Assembly (NCBI RefSeq): GCF_900114055.1
Contig: NZ_FORR01000021.1
Coordinates: forward strand, 1-58,204
DNA length: 58,204 nt
DNA from: Thermoflavimicrobium dichotomicum
GTDB taxonomy: Bacteria > Bacillota > Bacilli > Thermoactinomycetales > Thermoactinomycetaceae
Direction: 5' to 3'
The notes under the pieces were generated by a model. It was not told the DNA's origin, searched no databases, and worked only from the letters and a program-made list of their open reading frames with translations. Shown here one piece after another: positions 40,378 to 50,219 of the stretch. A program made the position numbers and the translations under genes. Every line of letters starts with the position of its first letter. Within the stretch, counting starts at the first letter, position 1.

Positions 40378-43300
40378 TCAAGCGAATATCGTTTCCAGTA
40401 CTTTGTCTTTTTCTGTCTGCTTGTCTTTCTTTTTGAGCTGTTCAAATGCGACAACAGCAGCTTCTTCACGCGATAAACCTGATTGTTCCAATTCGTTGAT
40501 TGTATGCATCATCACTTTGTAATCTTTTGGAATTACCTTGACAAACTTATGAACCTGTGTATCCCATTTCTCTAAAATGGCCTGACCAAGTTGGCTGGAT
40601 GTGTATTTAACGTGATTCTGAATCAATTGTTTTACCCGCTCAACATCTTCTTTCTCAACCAGTTTCTCAAATAACACCATTTCCCGGTTGGATTGTTTTT
40701 GGAATTCCTCCAGATCTTCAACGAGCACGTAAGCCACTCCACCTGACATCCCTGCTGCAAAGTTTTTACCAACAGGACCGAGGATGACTACACATCCACC
40801 TGTCATGTATTCACAACCATGATCACCAATGCCTTCTACGACAGCGTGTACGCCACTGTTTCGAACGCAGAAACGTTCACCGGCAATTCCATTAATATAG
40901 GCTTCACCAGATGTTGCTCCATAGAAAGCTACGTTACCAACAATAATATTTTCTTCTGCGGCAAATGGCGCTGAAGATGGTTTGGCAACAATGATCTTTC
41001 CACCTGATAACCCTTTTCCGATATAATCGTTGGCATCGCCTTCCAAATAGAGCGTGATTCCCTTTGGAACAAAAGCACCAAAACTTTGTCCGGCCGAACC
41101 TTTAAAATGAAGGTGAATCGTATCATTTGGCAAACCGTTTTCACCAAAACGTCTCGACACTTCACTGCCAAGGAGGGTTCCGACTGCTCGATGTGTATTG
41201 TTGATCGATAAAGTAGCTTTTACTTTCTTTCCTTCTTCTAAAGCTGGTTGGCATAGCAGCAGAAGTTCGCGCGAGTCCAACGATTCTTCCAATCGATGAT
41301 TTTGTGCAGTTTGATAATATTTTCCTACTTCTTCTGGCACACTTGGCTGATAGAGCATCGGCGACAAATCAAGATATTTTGCCTTCCAATGCGTTTTAGC
41401 CCGCTCGCTCATGGTTAATACATCCGTACGACCAATCATTTCATCGATGGAGCGGAAGCCTAGCTGAGCCATGATTTCTCTTACTTCCTGAGCGATAAAT
41501 CGCATATAGTTGATGACATGTTCAGGATCACCCATAAATTTTTTACGCAACTCTGGATTTTGCGTCGCAACACCGACTGGACATGTATCGAGATGGCAAG
41601 CCCTCATCATCACACAGCCAAGAACAATCAGCGGTGCAGTCGCAAATCCATACTCTTCCGCACCCAAGAGAGCGGCAATCACGACATCACGGCCTGTCAT
41701 CAGCTTCCCATCTGTCTCCAATACCACACGATCCCGCAAGTTGTTTAAAACCAGGGTCTGATGAGTTTCCGCCAAACCGAGCTCCCACGGCATCCCTGCA
41801 TGTTTAATGCTTGTTCTTGGAGAAGCGCCTGTGCCTCCATCATGGCCACTAATCACAATCACATCAGCCAGTCCTTTGGCTACCCCTGCAGCAATCGTTC
41901 CCACTCCGGACTTCGAAACCAATTTGACACTGATACGTGCTTGAGGGTTCGCGCGCTTTAAATCGTGGATCAGCTGTGCCAAATCTTCGATGGAATAGAT
42001 ATCATGATGTGGAGGTGGCGAAATCAATCCGACACCTGCAGTAGAGCCGCGTACTTTTGCAATCCATGGATAGACTTTATTTCCAGGTAATTGTCCGCCC
42101 TCACCCGGTTTAGCACCCTGGGCCATTTTGATTTGGATTTCATCGGCATTGACCAAATAATGGCTTGTGACTCCAAACCGACCGGAAGCTACCTGTTTAA
42201 TGGCGCTACGGCGCGAATCACCATTGGCATCCAATTGATAGCGTTTCGGGTCTTCTCCACCCTCTCCGCTGTTACTTTTGCCGCCTAAACGGTTCATGGC
42301 AATCGCCAAAGCTTCATGTGCCTCTTGACTTAGGGAACCATAAGACATCGCCCCGGTTTTAAAACGACGGACGATCGATTCGACTGGTTCCACCTCTTCG
42401 ATCGGAACAGGCGGACGTTCTGTTTTAAAGTCAAACAGGCTGCGTAAAAATGTGATTTGTTCCTGGTTGGCCATTTCCGTAAACTTTTTAAATAATTGGT
42501 AATCATTTCGGCGGCAAGCTTGCTGTAAAGTATGGATCGTACTTGGATTGAAAGCATGATGCTCACCGTTACGCCGCCATTGCAAGTCGCTGCCAGGCTC
42601 CAGTGTCTTTTCGTCATACTCACGACCATGGAATGCCTGGGCATGCCGCATCTGTGCTTCTTTGGCGATGATATCTAGCGGAATCCCACCAATAGGGGAA
42701 GAGGTTCTTGTAAAATATTTTTCAATGACAGCCTGATCAATTCCGATCGCTTCAAAGATCTGTGCGCCCCGATAGCTCTGAATCGTTGAGATTCCCATTT
42801 TGGACATGACTTTCACAATACCATCTGTGGCAGTCTGGATATATCGTTGTACCGCTTCCTCAGGTGTGAAACCGGTTAACATGCCATCGCGAATCATTTC
42901 TTTGAAAGTAGCAATGGCTAAATACGGATTAATCGCATCAGCTCCATATCCGATCAACATGGAGAAATGGTGCACGTCACGCGGTTCAGCTGACTCTACG
43001 ATAATACTGACTCGGGTACGGGTTCCCTGACGAACCAGATGATGGTGAAGACCACTTACAGCCAAGAGTGCCGGAATGGCCATAAACTCATCATTGACGC
43101 CACGATCTGACAGAACCAGCAAAGTGCATCCTTCCTGGATCGCCTGGTTAGCAGCGGCAAAAAGGTCATCCAATGCTTTTTCGAGATCGCCTTTTTCCAC
43201 TTTAAACAAGATAGGCAGCGTCTTCACTTTAAATTCCGGATATGGGTTTTTTAGAAGTCTTGCCAATTCATCATCTGAAATAATGGGCGAAGATAAACGA

Positions 43301-44973
43301 ATTCGACGACAATGGGTCGGTTCTGGTTTTAACAGATTTCCTTCTGATCCCAAGAGAGTCACCGTTGATGTTACGCATTTTTCCCGAATGGCATCAATGG
43401 GTGGATTCGTCACCTGAGCAAAAGATTGTTTGAAATAGTTATACAGAAGCTGGGGTTTATTGGACAGAACAGCCAAAGGCGTGTCGCTTCCCATCGAACC
43501 GACCGGATCTTTCCCTTCGGATACCATCGGTAATAATTGTTTCATTAATTCTTCATAAGTATATCCGAACGCCTTTTGCAGCTGAAAAATCGTTTCCGAA
43601 TCCAATTCAGATGAAGAATGATTCTGCTTAGGTAACTCTTTCAACTCCATCAAATTTTCGTTTAACCATTCACGATAAGGAGCTTCTTTCGCAATCTGTT
43701 CTTTAATCTCATCATTGGTAATGATACGGCCTTCGTCCAGATCAACCAATAGCATACGTCCTGGTTGCAAGCGTTTTTTGCAAATCACTTGCTCCTCTGG
43801 AATATCGATGACACCTACTTCAGATGAAAAGATGACCATATCATCAGATGTTACATAATAACGTGCAGGACGAAGACCATTCCGGTCCAGGATCGCTCCA
43901 ATCTGTTTACCGTCTGAAAAGGCAATGGCTGTAGGACCATCCCAAGGTTCCATCAAGCAACTGTGATATTCGTAGAAAGATTTCAGGGTATCATTCATTT
44001 GCTCGTTGTATTCCCAAGGTTCAGGAATCATCATCATCGCTACATGCGGAAGCGAACGTCCTGATAAGGCTAAAAATTCAAAGCAGTTATCCAGGATCGC
44101 CGAATCGCTTCCTTCCAAATCCAAAATGGGAAGGATTTTTTCCAAGTCTTCACCGAATACATCGGATTCAAACAGTTTTTCGCGAGCAAGCATCCAGTTG
44201 ATATTTCCACGTAAAGTATTGATTTCACCGTTATGCAACAAGTATCGGTTTGGATGCGCTCTTTTCCAGCTTGGAAACGTATTCGTACTAAAGCGATTGT
44301 GTACCATGGAAAAAGCCGATGCAAATAATGGATCTCTTAAATCTGGATAAAAATCTCCCAGTTGTGCAGGTGTCAGTAATCCTTTATAAACAATGGTTCG
44401 GCTTGACATCGTGACTGCGTAAAAATCTTCACCTGCTTCTCTTTCCATCTGTTTGCGGATCACATATAGTTTCCGTTCAAAGGACAATGGATCATCCGAA
44501 TCGCTATTTGCACCAATAAACACTTGCCGGATCACAGGCTCGGTTTCTTTGGCTAATTTCCCAATATTCATACTATTCGTCGGAACTGTTCGCCATCCCA
44601 GCAATTTTTGACCTTCCGCACGAATGAGATCTTCCAGCTTTCGTTCATATTCGGCTCTTTGATTTGGATCACGTGGTAAAAATAGCATTCCTACTCCATA
44701 TTTACCTGGGGAAGGGAGATTGATATCAAGTTCTTTGCACACTTTTTTAAAAAACTCGTGAGGAATCTGCAGCATGATCCCTGACCCATCACCAGTGGCA
44801 TCATGTTCTCCACCACGATGTACCAATTGACAAAGGATATGCAATCCTTTTTCTACAATTTCATGAGTAGCTGTCCCTTTAAGGTTAGCGATAAAACCAA
44901 TTCCACAAGCGTCATGTTCGTACTCCGGATGATAAAGTCCTTGCTTCTTCGGCAGTTCTGTATAAGTCAACAT
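40378..44973 (-). CDS. gltB: Glutamate synthase large subunit
   Basis: 1531 residues; called gltA in Bacillus. The N-terminal Ntn glutaminase starts after a short propeptide with Cys22 ([12 protein letters not shown]). The central and FMN synthase domains contain [21 protein letters not shown] and [20 protein letters not shown]. The Fe-S cysteines are in [19 protein letters not shown], and the GXGXG beta-helix is C-terminal. Catalyses glutamine + 2-oxoglutarate to two glutamate. SD AAGGAGTG. Divergent from gltC, which should activate it. Confidence 0.96.
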   Translation of the reverse strand: MLTYTELPKKQGLYHPEYEHDACGIGFIANLKGTATHEIVEKGLHILCQLVHRGGEHDATGDGSGIMLQIPHEFFKKVCKELDINLPSPGKYGVGMLFLPRDPNQRAEYERKLEDLIRAEGQKLLGWRTVPTNSMNIGKLAKETEPVIRQVFIGANSDSDDPLSFERKLYVIRKQMEREAGEDFYAVTMSSRTIVYKGLLTPAQLGDFYPDLRDPLFASAFSMVHNRFSTNTFPSWKRAHPNRYLLHNGEINTLRGNINWMLAREKLFESDVFGEDLEKILPILDLEGSDSAILDNCFEFLALSGRSLPHVAMMMIPEPWEYNEQMNDTLKSFYEYHSCLMEPWDGPTAIAFSDGKQIGAILDRNGLRPARYYVTSDDMVIFSSEVGVIDIPEEQVICKKRLQPGRMLLVDLDEGRIITNDEIKEQIAKEAPYREWLNENLMELKELPKQNHSSSELDSETIFQLQKAFGYTYEELMKQLLPMVSEGKDPVGSMGSDTPLAVLSNKPQLLYNYFKQSFAQVTNPPIDAIREKCVTSTVTLLGSEGNLLKPEPTHCRRIRLSSPIISDDELARLLKNPYPEFKVKTLPILFKVEKGDLEKALDDLFAAANQAIQEGCTLLVLSDRGVNDEFMAIPALLAVSGLHHHLVRQGTRTRVSIIVESAEPRDVHHFSMLIGYGADAINPYLAIATFKEMIRDGMLTGFTPEEAVQRYIQTATDGIVKVMSKMGISTIQSYRGAQIFEAIGIDQAVIEKYFTRTSSPIGGIPLDIIAKEAQMRHAQAFHGREYDEKTLEPGSDLQWRRNGEHHAFNPSTIHTLQQACRRNDYQLFKKFTEMANQEQITFLRSLFDFKTERPPVPIEEVEPVESIVRRFKTGAMSYGSLSQEAHEALAIAMNRLGGKSNSGEGGEDPKRYQLDANGDSRRSAIKQVASGRFGVTSHYLVNADEIQIKMAQGAKPGEGGQLPGNKVYPWIAKVRGSTAGVGLISPPPHHDIYSIEDLAQLIHDLKRANPQARISVKLVSKSGVGTIAAGVAKGLADVIVISGHDGGTGASPRTSIKHAGMPWELGLAETHQTLVLNNLRDRVVLETDGKLMTGRDVVIAALLGAEEYGFATAPLIVLGCVMMRACHLDTCPVGVATQNPELRKKFMGDPEHVINYMRFIAQEVREIMAQLGFRSIDEMIGRTDVLTMSERAKTHWKAKYLDLSPMLYQPSVPEEVGKYYQTAQNHRLEESLDSRELLLLCQPALEEGKKVKATLSINNTHRAVGTLLGSEVSRRFGENGLPNDTIHLHFKGSAGQSFGAFVPKGITLYLEGDANDYIGKGLSGGKIIVAKPSSAPFAAEENIIVGNVAFYGATSGEAYINGIAGERFCVRNSGVHAVVEGIGDHGCEYMTGGCVVILGPVGKNFAAGMSGGVAYVLVEDLEEFQKQSNREMVLFEKLVEKEDVERVKQLIQNHVKYTSSQLGQAILEKWDTQVHKFVKVIPKDYKVMMHTINELEQSGLSREEAAVVAFEQLKKKDKQTEKDKVLETIFA

Positions 44974-45055
44974 TCTTCACTCCTTTGTGAAGATTTGGTA
45001 GTTCCCAGATATTTAAGACTCGTTGCGAGGATTCACATTACTTGTTATTTTATAT

Positions 45056-45083
45056 TTGAATAATTATACAAACAATATATATT
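45056..45083 (+). promoter_or_regulatory. Candidate gltC promoter
   Basis: -35-like TTGAAT (45056-45061), 16-bp spacer, -10 TATATT (45078-45083), ahead of gltC. The GltC-box-like dyad is downstream of it, consistent with autorepression. Confidence 0.5.
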
Positions 45084-45095
45084 TCCGATTAAACC

Positions 45096-45112
45096 AATCT
45101 CAAAATGAGATT
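45096..45112. promoter_or_regulatory. GltC box (LysR-type dyad)
   Basis: AATCTC-N5-GAGATT, a perfect dyad between the divergent gltB and gltC genes. B. subtilis GltC binds ATCTC-N5-GAGAT dyads in the same place to regulate gltAB and itself. Confidence 0.75.
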
Positions 45113-45133
45113 AATCATACTGGAGAGTGTTCT

Positions 45134-46039
45134 ATGGAGCTAAGACAACTGCAATATTTCATAGAAGTAGCCAAACGTGAACATGTTACGGAAGCTGCCC
45201 ATTCACTACACGTGGCCCAATCCGCAGTAAGTCGGCAAATCGCCAATTTGGAAGCAGAATTGGGAGTTCAATTATTTTTTCGGGAAGGACGCAATGTCAA
45301 ACTGACACCACTCGGGAAAATTTTTCTGGAACATGCCGAAACAGCACTTAGAGAGATCGAAAAAGCCAAACAAGAAATTGAAGAGTTTCTAGATCCGGAG
45401 AGGGGATGTATTCGTATTGGATTTCCAAGCAGCTTGGCATCCTATGTCTTACCCACTGTGATATCAGCTTTTCGAGCCAAATATCCGAAAATAAGCTTTC
45501 AGCTTAGACAAGGGACCTTTCATTTTTTGATTGATGCGGTGGTCAAAGGAGAAATTGACATTGCCTTTATTGCCCCTGTTCCTGTGGAAATTAAAGAAGT
45601 ACAGGGCCGTATCCTTTTCTCGGATAAAGTGGTCGCCTTATTACCTGCCAATCATCATCTCGCCCATTATCCTGCGCTTAGGATCAATCAGTTAAAAGAT
45701 GAATCCTTTGCCCTGTTTCCAAAAGGATTCGTCCTGCAGGAACTGGTTGTAAAGGCATGTCATCAGATGGGCTTCGAACCCAAAGTGGCCTTTGAAGGAG
45801 AAGATATTGACGCTATAAAAGGATTGGTTGCTACAGGTCTGGCCGTTACTCTTTTACCGGAGGTTACCTTGATTGACAGCATTCCGCGCGGAACAGTAAA
45901 AATTCCGATTAGTGAGCCTGATTTATCACGTACGGTAGGCGTCATCATTCCAAAAAAACGGAATCTCCCTCCGTCTGAACAGTTATTTTACGAGTTTATT
46001 ACCAAGTTTTTTACGATCCTTGATCAATTTAGTCAGTAG
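45134..46039 (+). CDS. gltC: LysR-family activator GltC
   Basis: 301 residues from ATG 45134 (SD GGAGAG); the open frame further upstream overlaps the promoter and dyad. HTH EHVTEAAHSLHVAQSAVSRQIANLE, effector domain starting RIGFPSSLASYVLP. Position divergent from the glutamate synthase operon and the ATCTC-type dyad identify it as GltC. In B. subtilis it activates with 2-oxoglutarate and is inhibited by glutamate and RocG; that part is known biology, not shown here. Confidence 0.92.
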   Translation: MELRQLQYFIEVAKREHVTEAAHSLHVAQSAVSRQIANLEAELGVQLFFREGRNVKLTPLGKIFLEHAETALREIEKAKQEIEEFLDPERGCIRIGFPSSLASYVLPTVISAFRAKYPKISFQLRQGTFHFLIDAVVKGEIDIAFIAPVPVEIKEVQGRILFSDKVVALLPANHHLAHYPALRINQLKDESFALFPKGFVLQELVVKACHQMGFEPKVAFEGEDIDAIKGLVATGLAVTLLPEVTLIDSIPRGTVKIPISEPDLSRTVGVIIPKKRNLPPSEQLFYEFITKFFTILDQFSQ

Positions 46040-46095
46040 TTTAAGCTAAGATACAGAAAAACTCTTGCTGTTGAAGCAAGAGTTGAGGATGTTGC

Positions 46096-46140
46096 AAACC
46101 TAGCATCCAAGAAACAAATGGATGTTAGGTTTTGTTTTAT
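46096..46140 (+). terminator. Terminator of gltC
   Basis: AAACCTAGCATCC / GGATGTTAGGTTT stem (one G-T) with an 11-base loop and a TGTTTTATTT tail. A shorter hairpin AACTCTTGCT/AGCAAGAGTT (46060-46084) precedes it. Confidence 0.8.
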
Positions 46141-46142
46141 TT

Positions 46143-46490
46143 GGATTGACCACTCCCCATGCCTACCTAAAAGCAGGTGATTCTTGGGTAATCTCTTCTA
46201 CCGAAGAGAAATTTACCAAGCTTAGACCAACAGCCCATCGGCAATGAGTCTCATACCTTCTTGCAAGATATTAATGGATGCCTTGGGAACTCCCATCTGC
46301 TGACAGGATAATAAATCCTTAACTTGATGGCGATGTGGCGGAACCCTTAATCTATATAAATAGATACGCTGGAATCTTTGAAGTCTCGATCATGGTGAGT
46401 TTGGCACTCTGGACATGTCCGCTCTCTCCGTAGACTACGGATAAGTCTGAGATATTTCTGAGGAGGTTTCAGAAGAAGCTGCTCATTTTT
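46143..46490 (-). pseudogene. TnpB remnant A with its right end
   Basis: Minus strand: a frame near 46390-46430 reads RERTCPECQTHHDRD, the TnpB zinc-ribbon/RuvC-III block. About 100 unrelated bases interrupt it, and INILQEGMRLIADGLLV with a stop (46223-46273) continues the TnpB C-terminus. It is followed by an IS605-type right end with the hairpin ACCTGCTTTTAGGT-like core and GGGGAGTGGTCAATCC at its border (46143-46190). Clearly degenerate. Its upstream part is cut off by element B. Confidence 0.75.
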
Positions 46491-46499
46491 TTCGTTTTA

Positions 46500-46905
46500 G
46501 TGTTGACACTCCACACGGCTGAAGCCGTGGTATTCTTGCGTTAGCGCCCTCAGTCCATTTCTGTTTCGGACAACGCCCAAGTTCAGGGGTGTGCATCACC
46601 CCATCCCATGCAGTTCTATGGTACTGGACCGCATGTACCCACATGGGCGGCATACCTGTTACCAGTATGCTAGTTCCTTTTATTCACTCTCATGGTTTTA
46701 TCTGGTAGGAGTCATTTCGCTACCAGAACCTCGTACCATGACGTCCACAGGAACATTCGACCTACTACCAGCAGGATGAGCACCGCTCGTATGTTTTTAT
46801 ATAGAAAATGGTTGCTCTAAGCAATCCCATGAAGGGATTACCGAGCAACGCTGTCTTTCATCCGCGATTCAAACCGTGGGCTTTCAGACGGCATTTTTGT
46901 AACTC
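46500..46905 (-). mobile_element. Internally deleted IS605-type element B (left end, TnpB tail, right end)
   Basis: Left-end hairpin GTTGCTC...GAGCAAC (46811-46849) and adjacent sequence match the left end at 1247-1678. It is joined directly to the last ~30 TnpB codons (46698-46790: SGAHPAGSRSNVPVDVMVRG then GSEMTPTR, stop at 46698). The following ~200 bases end in the right-end hairpin CACGGCTgaaGCCGTG and GGAGTGTCAAC at about 46502. tnpA and nearly all of tnpB are missing, so it is non-autonomous, though it keeps both ends and an omega-RNA-like 3' region. It sits inside remnant A. Confidence 0.75.
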
Positions 46906-46921
46906 ACTTTTGTTTGTCCTA

Positions 46922-48925
46922 TTATACATAGGTGAAATGTTCATTTTGTACATATACTGGCTTTGTAATTACCCAGAGCCTTTCATTAACCAATGCAATA
47001 AATTTAAGGGAATTATATTGTGATTGCGAATCAACTGTAAGAGTTACTTCGAACACAGACTCGTTAGCAATATTAATCAAGGGTGAGTTACACCCAATAT
47101 AAGTTAAACCATAGTCAAATTGATTGATCCCTTCACTTTCAATTCTAACTGTCAGAATCCCGCCTGATTCAACATTGTCCAGAGAATTAAGCTTGATTCT
47201 CACAAATTCATCAAAAAGTGGCTTATCTTCTATCGTACCACAACTTGAACAAAGCAATATTTCTCTCTTAATACTTGTATCCAAAGGGGATATGAGCACT
47301 TTTTTGGTCAGGTTTTTACCACAAAAACAAAATTCATTTGTCTCTTCATAATGCGACATCACAAAGTTCTCGGAATACTTTTCAGTAATTGGAAATAAAC
47401 CACTTTTAGCTTCGTTTAATAAGCTCTTTAAAACACTGATAGCGATTTTACTTCGTAGCATCTCCACTTTGCTTAAGTTGTCTTTTAACTTTCTAAAATG
47501 TTTTGAGTTAAAACTAGCTTTGGGGTAGTGGGAACTAATTGACGCGTAAGCTGCTTCTAACTGCTTAATGAAGCCATTTGCAGAAGGTGGCATCAATTTC
47601 ATTAAATTTAGCTCATTAAAGCTAGATTTGACCACATTGTCTAACATTTTAAAAGAACCACTTAATCCTTTTGTGGACGGGTTCAAACTAACAATTAAAA
47701 CTTTATTTTTACCTGTCAATAACCATTCACTTTCTCCATTTTGAGTAACAAAACCTTTTCTTTCTAAATTTATTTGGTCGGCAAATTCCAATTCTATGAA
47801 ATGTTTAGGATTATCAATGTTAATATCTAGTGTATCCAATACTTTATCTTCTTTGTATGTGATCAAATCTTTCACTAAGGAATAGTTTTGTTCCGGATCC
47901 CCTAACAATATATATCTCCCAATTTCATTTGCACATCGAGAGATATTCTTATTGATGAGCGAAACAATATGACCAAATGTGTATCCGAAATGTAACAAGC
48001 CCAAATACCAATTACACTCAACTGAACTATTATCTTTAACGCCTGGATACAATATTAATGATCTTAAACCACTTAATAGCAATGTCCGCCATAAAGGATT
48101 TAACTGTGGATGATTCTTTGGTTGATGAGTTTTCAAACCAAAACACGAATCTAAAAATACGTTAAGAACATTAATTTTTGAGGCAAGTACCCTGTTTTTA
48201 TCAGGTTCTTTACTGACAATTTTTTTCGATCCTAAATAGATCTCTTCACCATTTCCGTGAGCAGCAATAATAAGGTTATCCATCCCTTTAACATTATGTT
48301 CCATCAAACGATCGAAAGGATCCTTTTTACGAGTATAAATATAGATCTGATCGTTAATATTCTGTGATTGCATTTTATCGTCAATCATTTGAAGGTATAC
48401 AGAGTTACGAACATAATCTTGAACGGGAGTTAGAATTTTTGCTGTAAAAAAACTTAGTTCAGCCAAATTTCCACCTATTACAAATCCAACTTTTTTATTA
48501 TGGAGAAATTGATTAGTTTTAATCAAACTATCTACATCAGGTGTAAAGGAAAAAATGGTGACATAGTTAACTTCGTAGTCCTGTAACTCTTCAATATTCT
48601 CAAATTCAATTAATTTTATATTCTTATGATAACTATAAATCTGGGCAAACAGTTTTGCCTTACTCCCCTTTTCTATTGCACAAATGGCTTCACTCCTAGT
48701 TTTATTATTTGCGGAAATTATTTGAATAGTTAATTCCCGTAAATCGTCAAGATTATGTATAATTTGCAAACTGACTTTGTATCTTTTTGCTATAGTTTCA
48801 ATATGTTCTAGTGGATTAGTTTCGTCATGAACTATAGGTAAATAACCAGGTTTAAAAATCAATTCATTACTAATTACAAAATTAAGCATTGAAGAATCAA
48901 TTACAAGCCACTTCAACACGTTCAT
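46922..48925 (-). CDS. CHAT/caspase-fold-like protein with intact His/Cys dyad and zinc ribbon
   Basis: 667 residues, no close family recognised. Central region has MDNLIIAAHGNGEEIYLG (His223) and LNVFLDSCFGLK (Cys261, after Asp259), followed by YILLGDPEQNY (342-344 GDP). This is the His/Gly and Cys arrangement of clan CD peptidases (CHAT, gingipain C25). A C-terminal C4 zinc ribbon (Cys533, 535, 559, 562) is followed by a beta-rich tail. The only SD (GAGGGAGG) touches ATG 48925, so GTG 48919 may be the true start. It lies 276 bp after the DAHP synthase gene, with possibly its own promoter. I infer a cysteine protease linked to the cluster; substrate unknown. Confidence 0.65.
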   Translation of the reverse strand: MNVLKWLVIDSSMLNFVISNELIFKPGYLPIVHDETNPLEHIETIAKRYKVSLQIIHNLDDLRELTIQIISANNKTRSEAICAIEKGSKAKLFAQIYSYHKNIKLIEFENIEELQDYEVNYVTIFSFTPDVDSLIKTNQFLHNKKVGFVIGGNLAELSFFTAKILTPVQDYVRNSVYLQMIDDKMQSQNINDQIYIYTRKKDPFDRLMEHNVKGMDNLIIAAHGNGEEIYLGSKKIVSKEPDKNRVLASKINVLNVFLDSCFGLKTHQPKNHPQLNPLWRTLLLSGLRSLILYPGVKDNSSVECNWYLGLLHFGYTFGHIVSLINKNISRCANEIGRYILLGDPEQNYSLVKDLITYKEDKVLDTLDINIDNPKHFIELEFADQINLERKGFVTQNGESEWLLTGKNKVLIVSLNPSTKGLSGSFKMLDNVVKSSFNELNLMKLMPPSANGFIKQLEAAYASISSHYPKASFNSKHFRKLKDNLSKVEMLRSKIAISVLKSLLNEAKSGLFPITEKYSENFVMSHYEETNEFCFCGKNLTKKVLISPLDTSIKREILLCSSCGTIEDKPLFDEFVRIKLNSLDNVESGGILTVRIESEGINQFDYGLTYIGCNSPLINIANESVFEVTLTVDSQSQYNSLKFIALVNERLWVITKPVYVQNEHFTYV

Positions 48926-49018
48926 ACCTCCCTCTATAAATAAGTTTGTTCTCTCCCGATTTCAAAATGAAACCATCTTAGATGAAGATAAGATTGAATA
49001 AATGTATATTTGGATCTT

Positions 49019-49152
49019 CACAATGTCCAAGGAGTTTACCCTCCCATATCTCACAGGATCATTGTTGTTCTACATACCTTGGTATGGAGGCTGAAAAAGC
49101 TCCTTGACAGGGGCTGTACCCGAATGGAAAAATTATTTAAGGGTCCATTGTG
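49019..49152. repeat. 134-bp repeat-like segment with imperfect inverted ends
   Basis: Ends CACAATGTCC and, on the other strand, CACAATGGACC. Inside are two hairpins: CATACC/GGTATG (49074-49087) and, on the minus strand, AGCCCC/GGAGCT followed by TTTTTC, which looks like a terminator. GC content differs from both flanks. It may be a miniature element or an IS-derived non-coding end; family not identified. It separates the two last genes of the cluster. Confidence 0.4.
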
Positions 49153-49200
49153 CAACAGACACCGCGTATGTGTATGTTACGGGGGGATACTTTTCATTTT

Positions 49201-50205
49201 TTAAACCACTTTATTTGTAGCTTCTACACTAAACTGTTCATAAAGCCTTTTAAATTGTTCGAAATTAAGCGATTGTTGACCATCCGATAATGCCTGTTCA
49301 GGGTTAGGATGTACCTCAATAATCAGACCATCGCTTCCAACCGCTAACGCCGCTTTTGAAACTGGAGGAATATATTTAGTAACGCCTACTGCATGACTAG
49401 GATCAATAATAATCGGAAGATGGCTTAATTCTTTAATGATGGGTACAGCACTAATATCTAACAAATTTCTCGTATACTTCGAATTTGCTCTGATTCCTCT
49501 TTCACATAAAATGACATTAAAATTACCTTCACTTAGGATATACTCAGCTGCTAGCAACCACTCATCAATCGTCGCACTGAATCCTCTCTTTAACAAAATT
49601 GGTTTATTTGTTTTTGCCACCTTTTTTAAAAGGGGGTAATTATACATATTACGAGTTCCAATTTGTAATACATCACAATATTCTGCTACAACTTCCACAT
49701 CCTCTACATTCACTACCTCAGATACAATGGACAAGCCTGTAGCTAATTTAGCTTTATATAATATCTTTAAACCTTCTTCTCCTAGTCCTTGGAATGAATA
49801 TGGAGACGTCCTTGGCTTAAAGGCTCCTCCTCTTAAAAAATTTACACCTAAAGAAGCCAAAAACTCTGCAGTAACCATTAGTTGCTGCTCGGATTCCACG
49901 GCACAAGGCCCAGCAATAAACACTGGCTTTCCATTACCAACATAGTTTTCATTCACCTTTACAACTGTATTTCCACTTTTAAATTGTCTACTTGCTAGTT
50001 TGAATGGATATTTTACTTTATAGAAATCCTTAATTTTACGAGAGTCAATTAACGTATATATTAAATCTGTACTTTCCGGTTGAGTAAGTAAACAAATTTT
50101 ACTTTCAGCAGTATTTACTACAGACTTAATCCCTTCCTTATCTAGCCTTTCTTTAATCTCTTCAAGAAAAGAATTTTCTGATTTAATAAATTCTATAATC
50201 ATCAA
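49201..50205 (-). CDS. 3-deoxy-7-phosphoheptulonate (DAHP) synthase, type I-beta
   Basis: 334 residues; TTG 50205 or ATG 50202 start with SD AAAGGAG. An N-terminal ferredoxin-like domain (about residues 1-70) precedes the barrel: VFIAGPCAVES, GGAFKPRTSPYSFQGLGEEGL, LQIGTRNMYNYPLLK, LCERGIR, IIDPSHAVG and EVHPNPEQALSDGQQSL. It condenses phosphoenolpyruvate and erythrose-4-phosphate to DAHP, the first step of the shikimate route. No other primary aromatic genes are around, so it appears to be a dedicated copy supplying the dehydroquinate-synthase-like enzyme of the same cluster. 14 bases separate it from the gene before. Confidence 0.92.
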   Translation of the reverse strand: MMIIEFIKSENSFLEEIKERLDKEGIKSVVNTAESKICLLTQPESTDLIYTLIDSRKIKDFYKVKYPFKLASRQFKSGNTVVKVNENYVGNGKPVFIAGPCAVESEQQLMVTAEFLASLGVNFLRGGAFKPRTSPYSFQGLGEEGLKILYKAKLATGLSIVSEVVNVEDVEVVAEYCDVLQIGTRNMYNYPLLKKVAKTNKPILLKRGFSATIDEWLLAAEYILSEGNFNVILCERGIRANSKYTRNLLDISAVPIIKELSHLPIIIDPSHAVGVTKYIPPVSKAALAVGSDGLIIEVHPNPEQALSDGQQSLNFEQFKRLYEQFSVEATNKVV

Positions 50206-50219
50206 GATCGTACTCCTTT

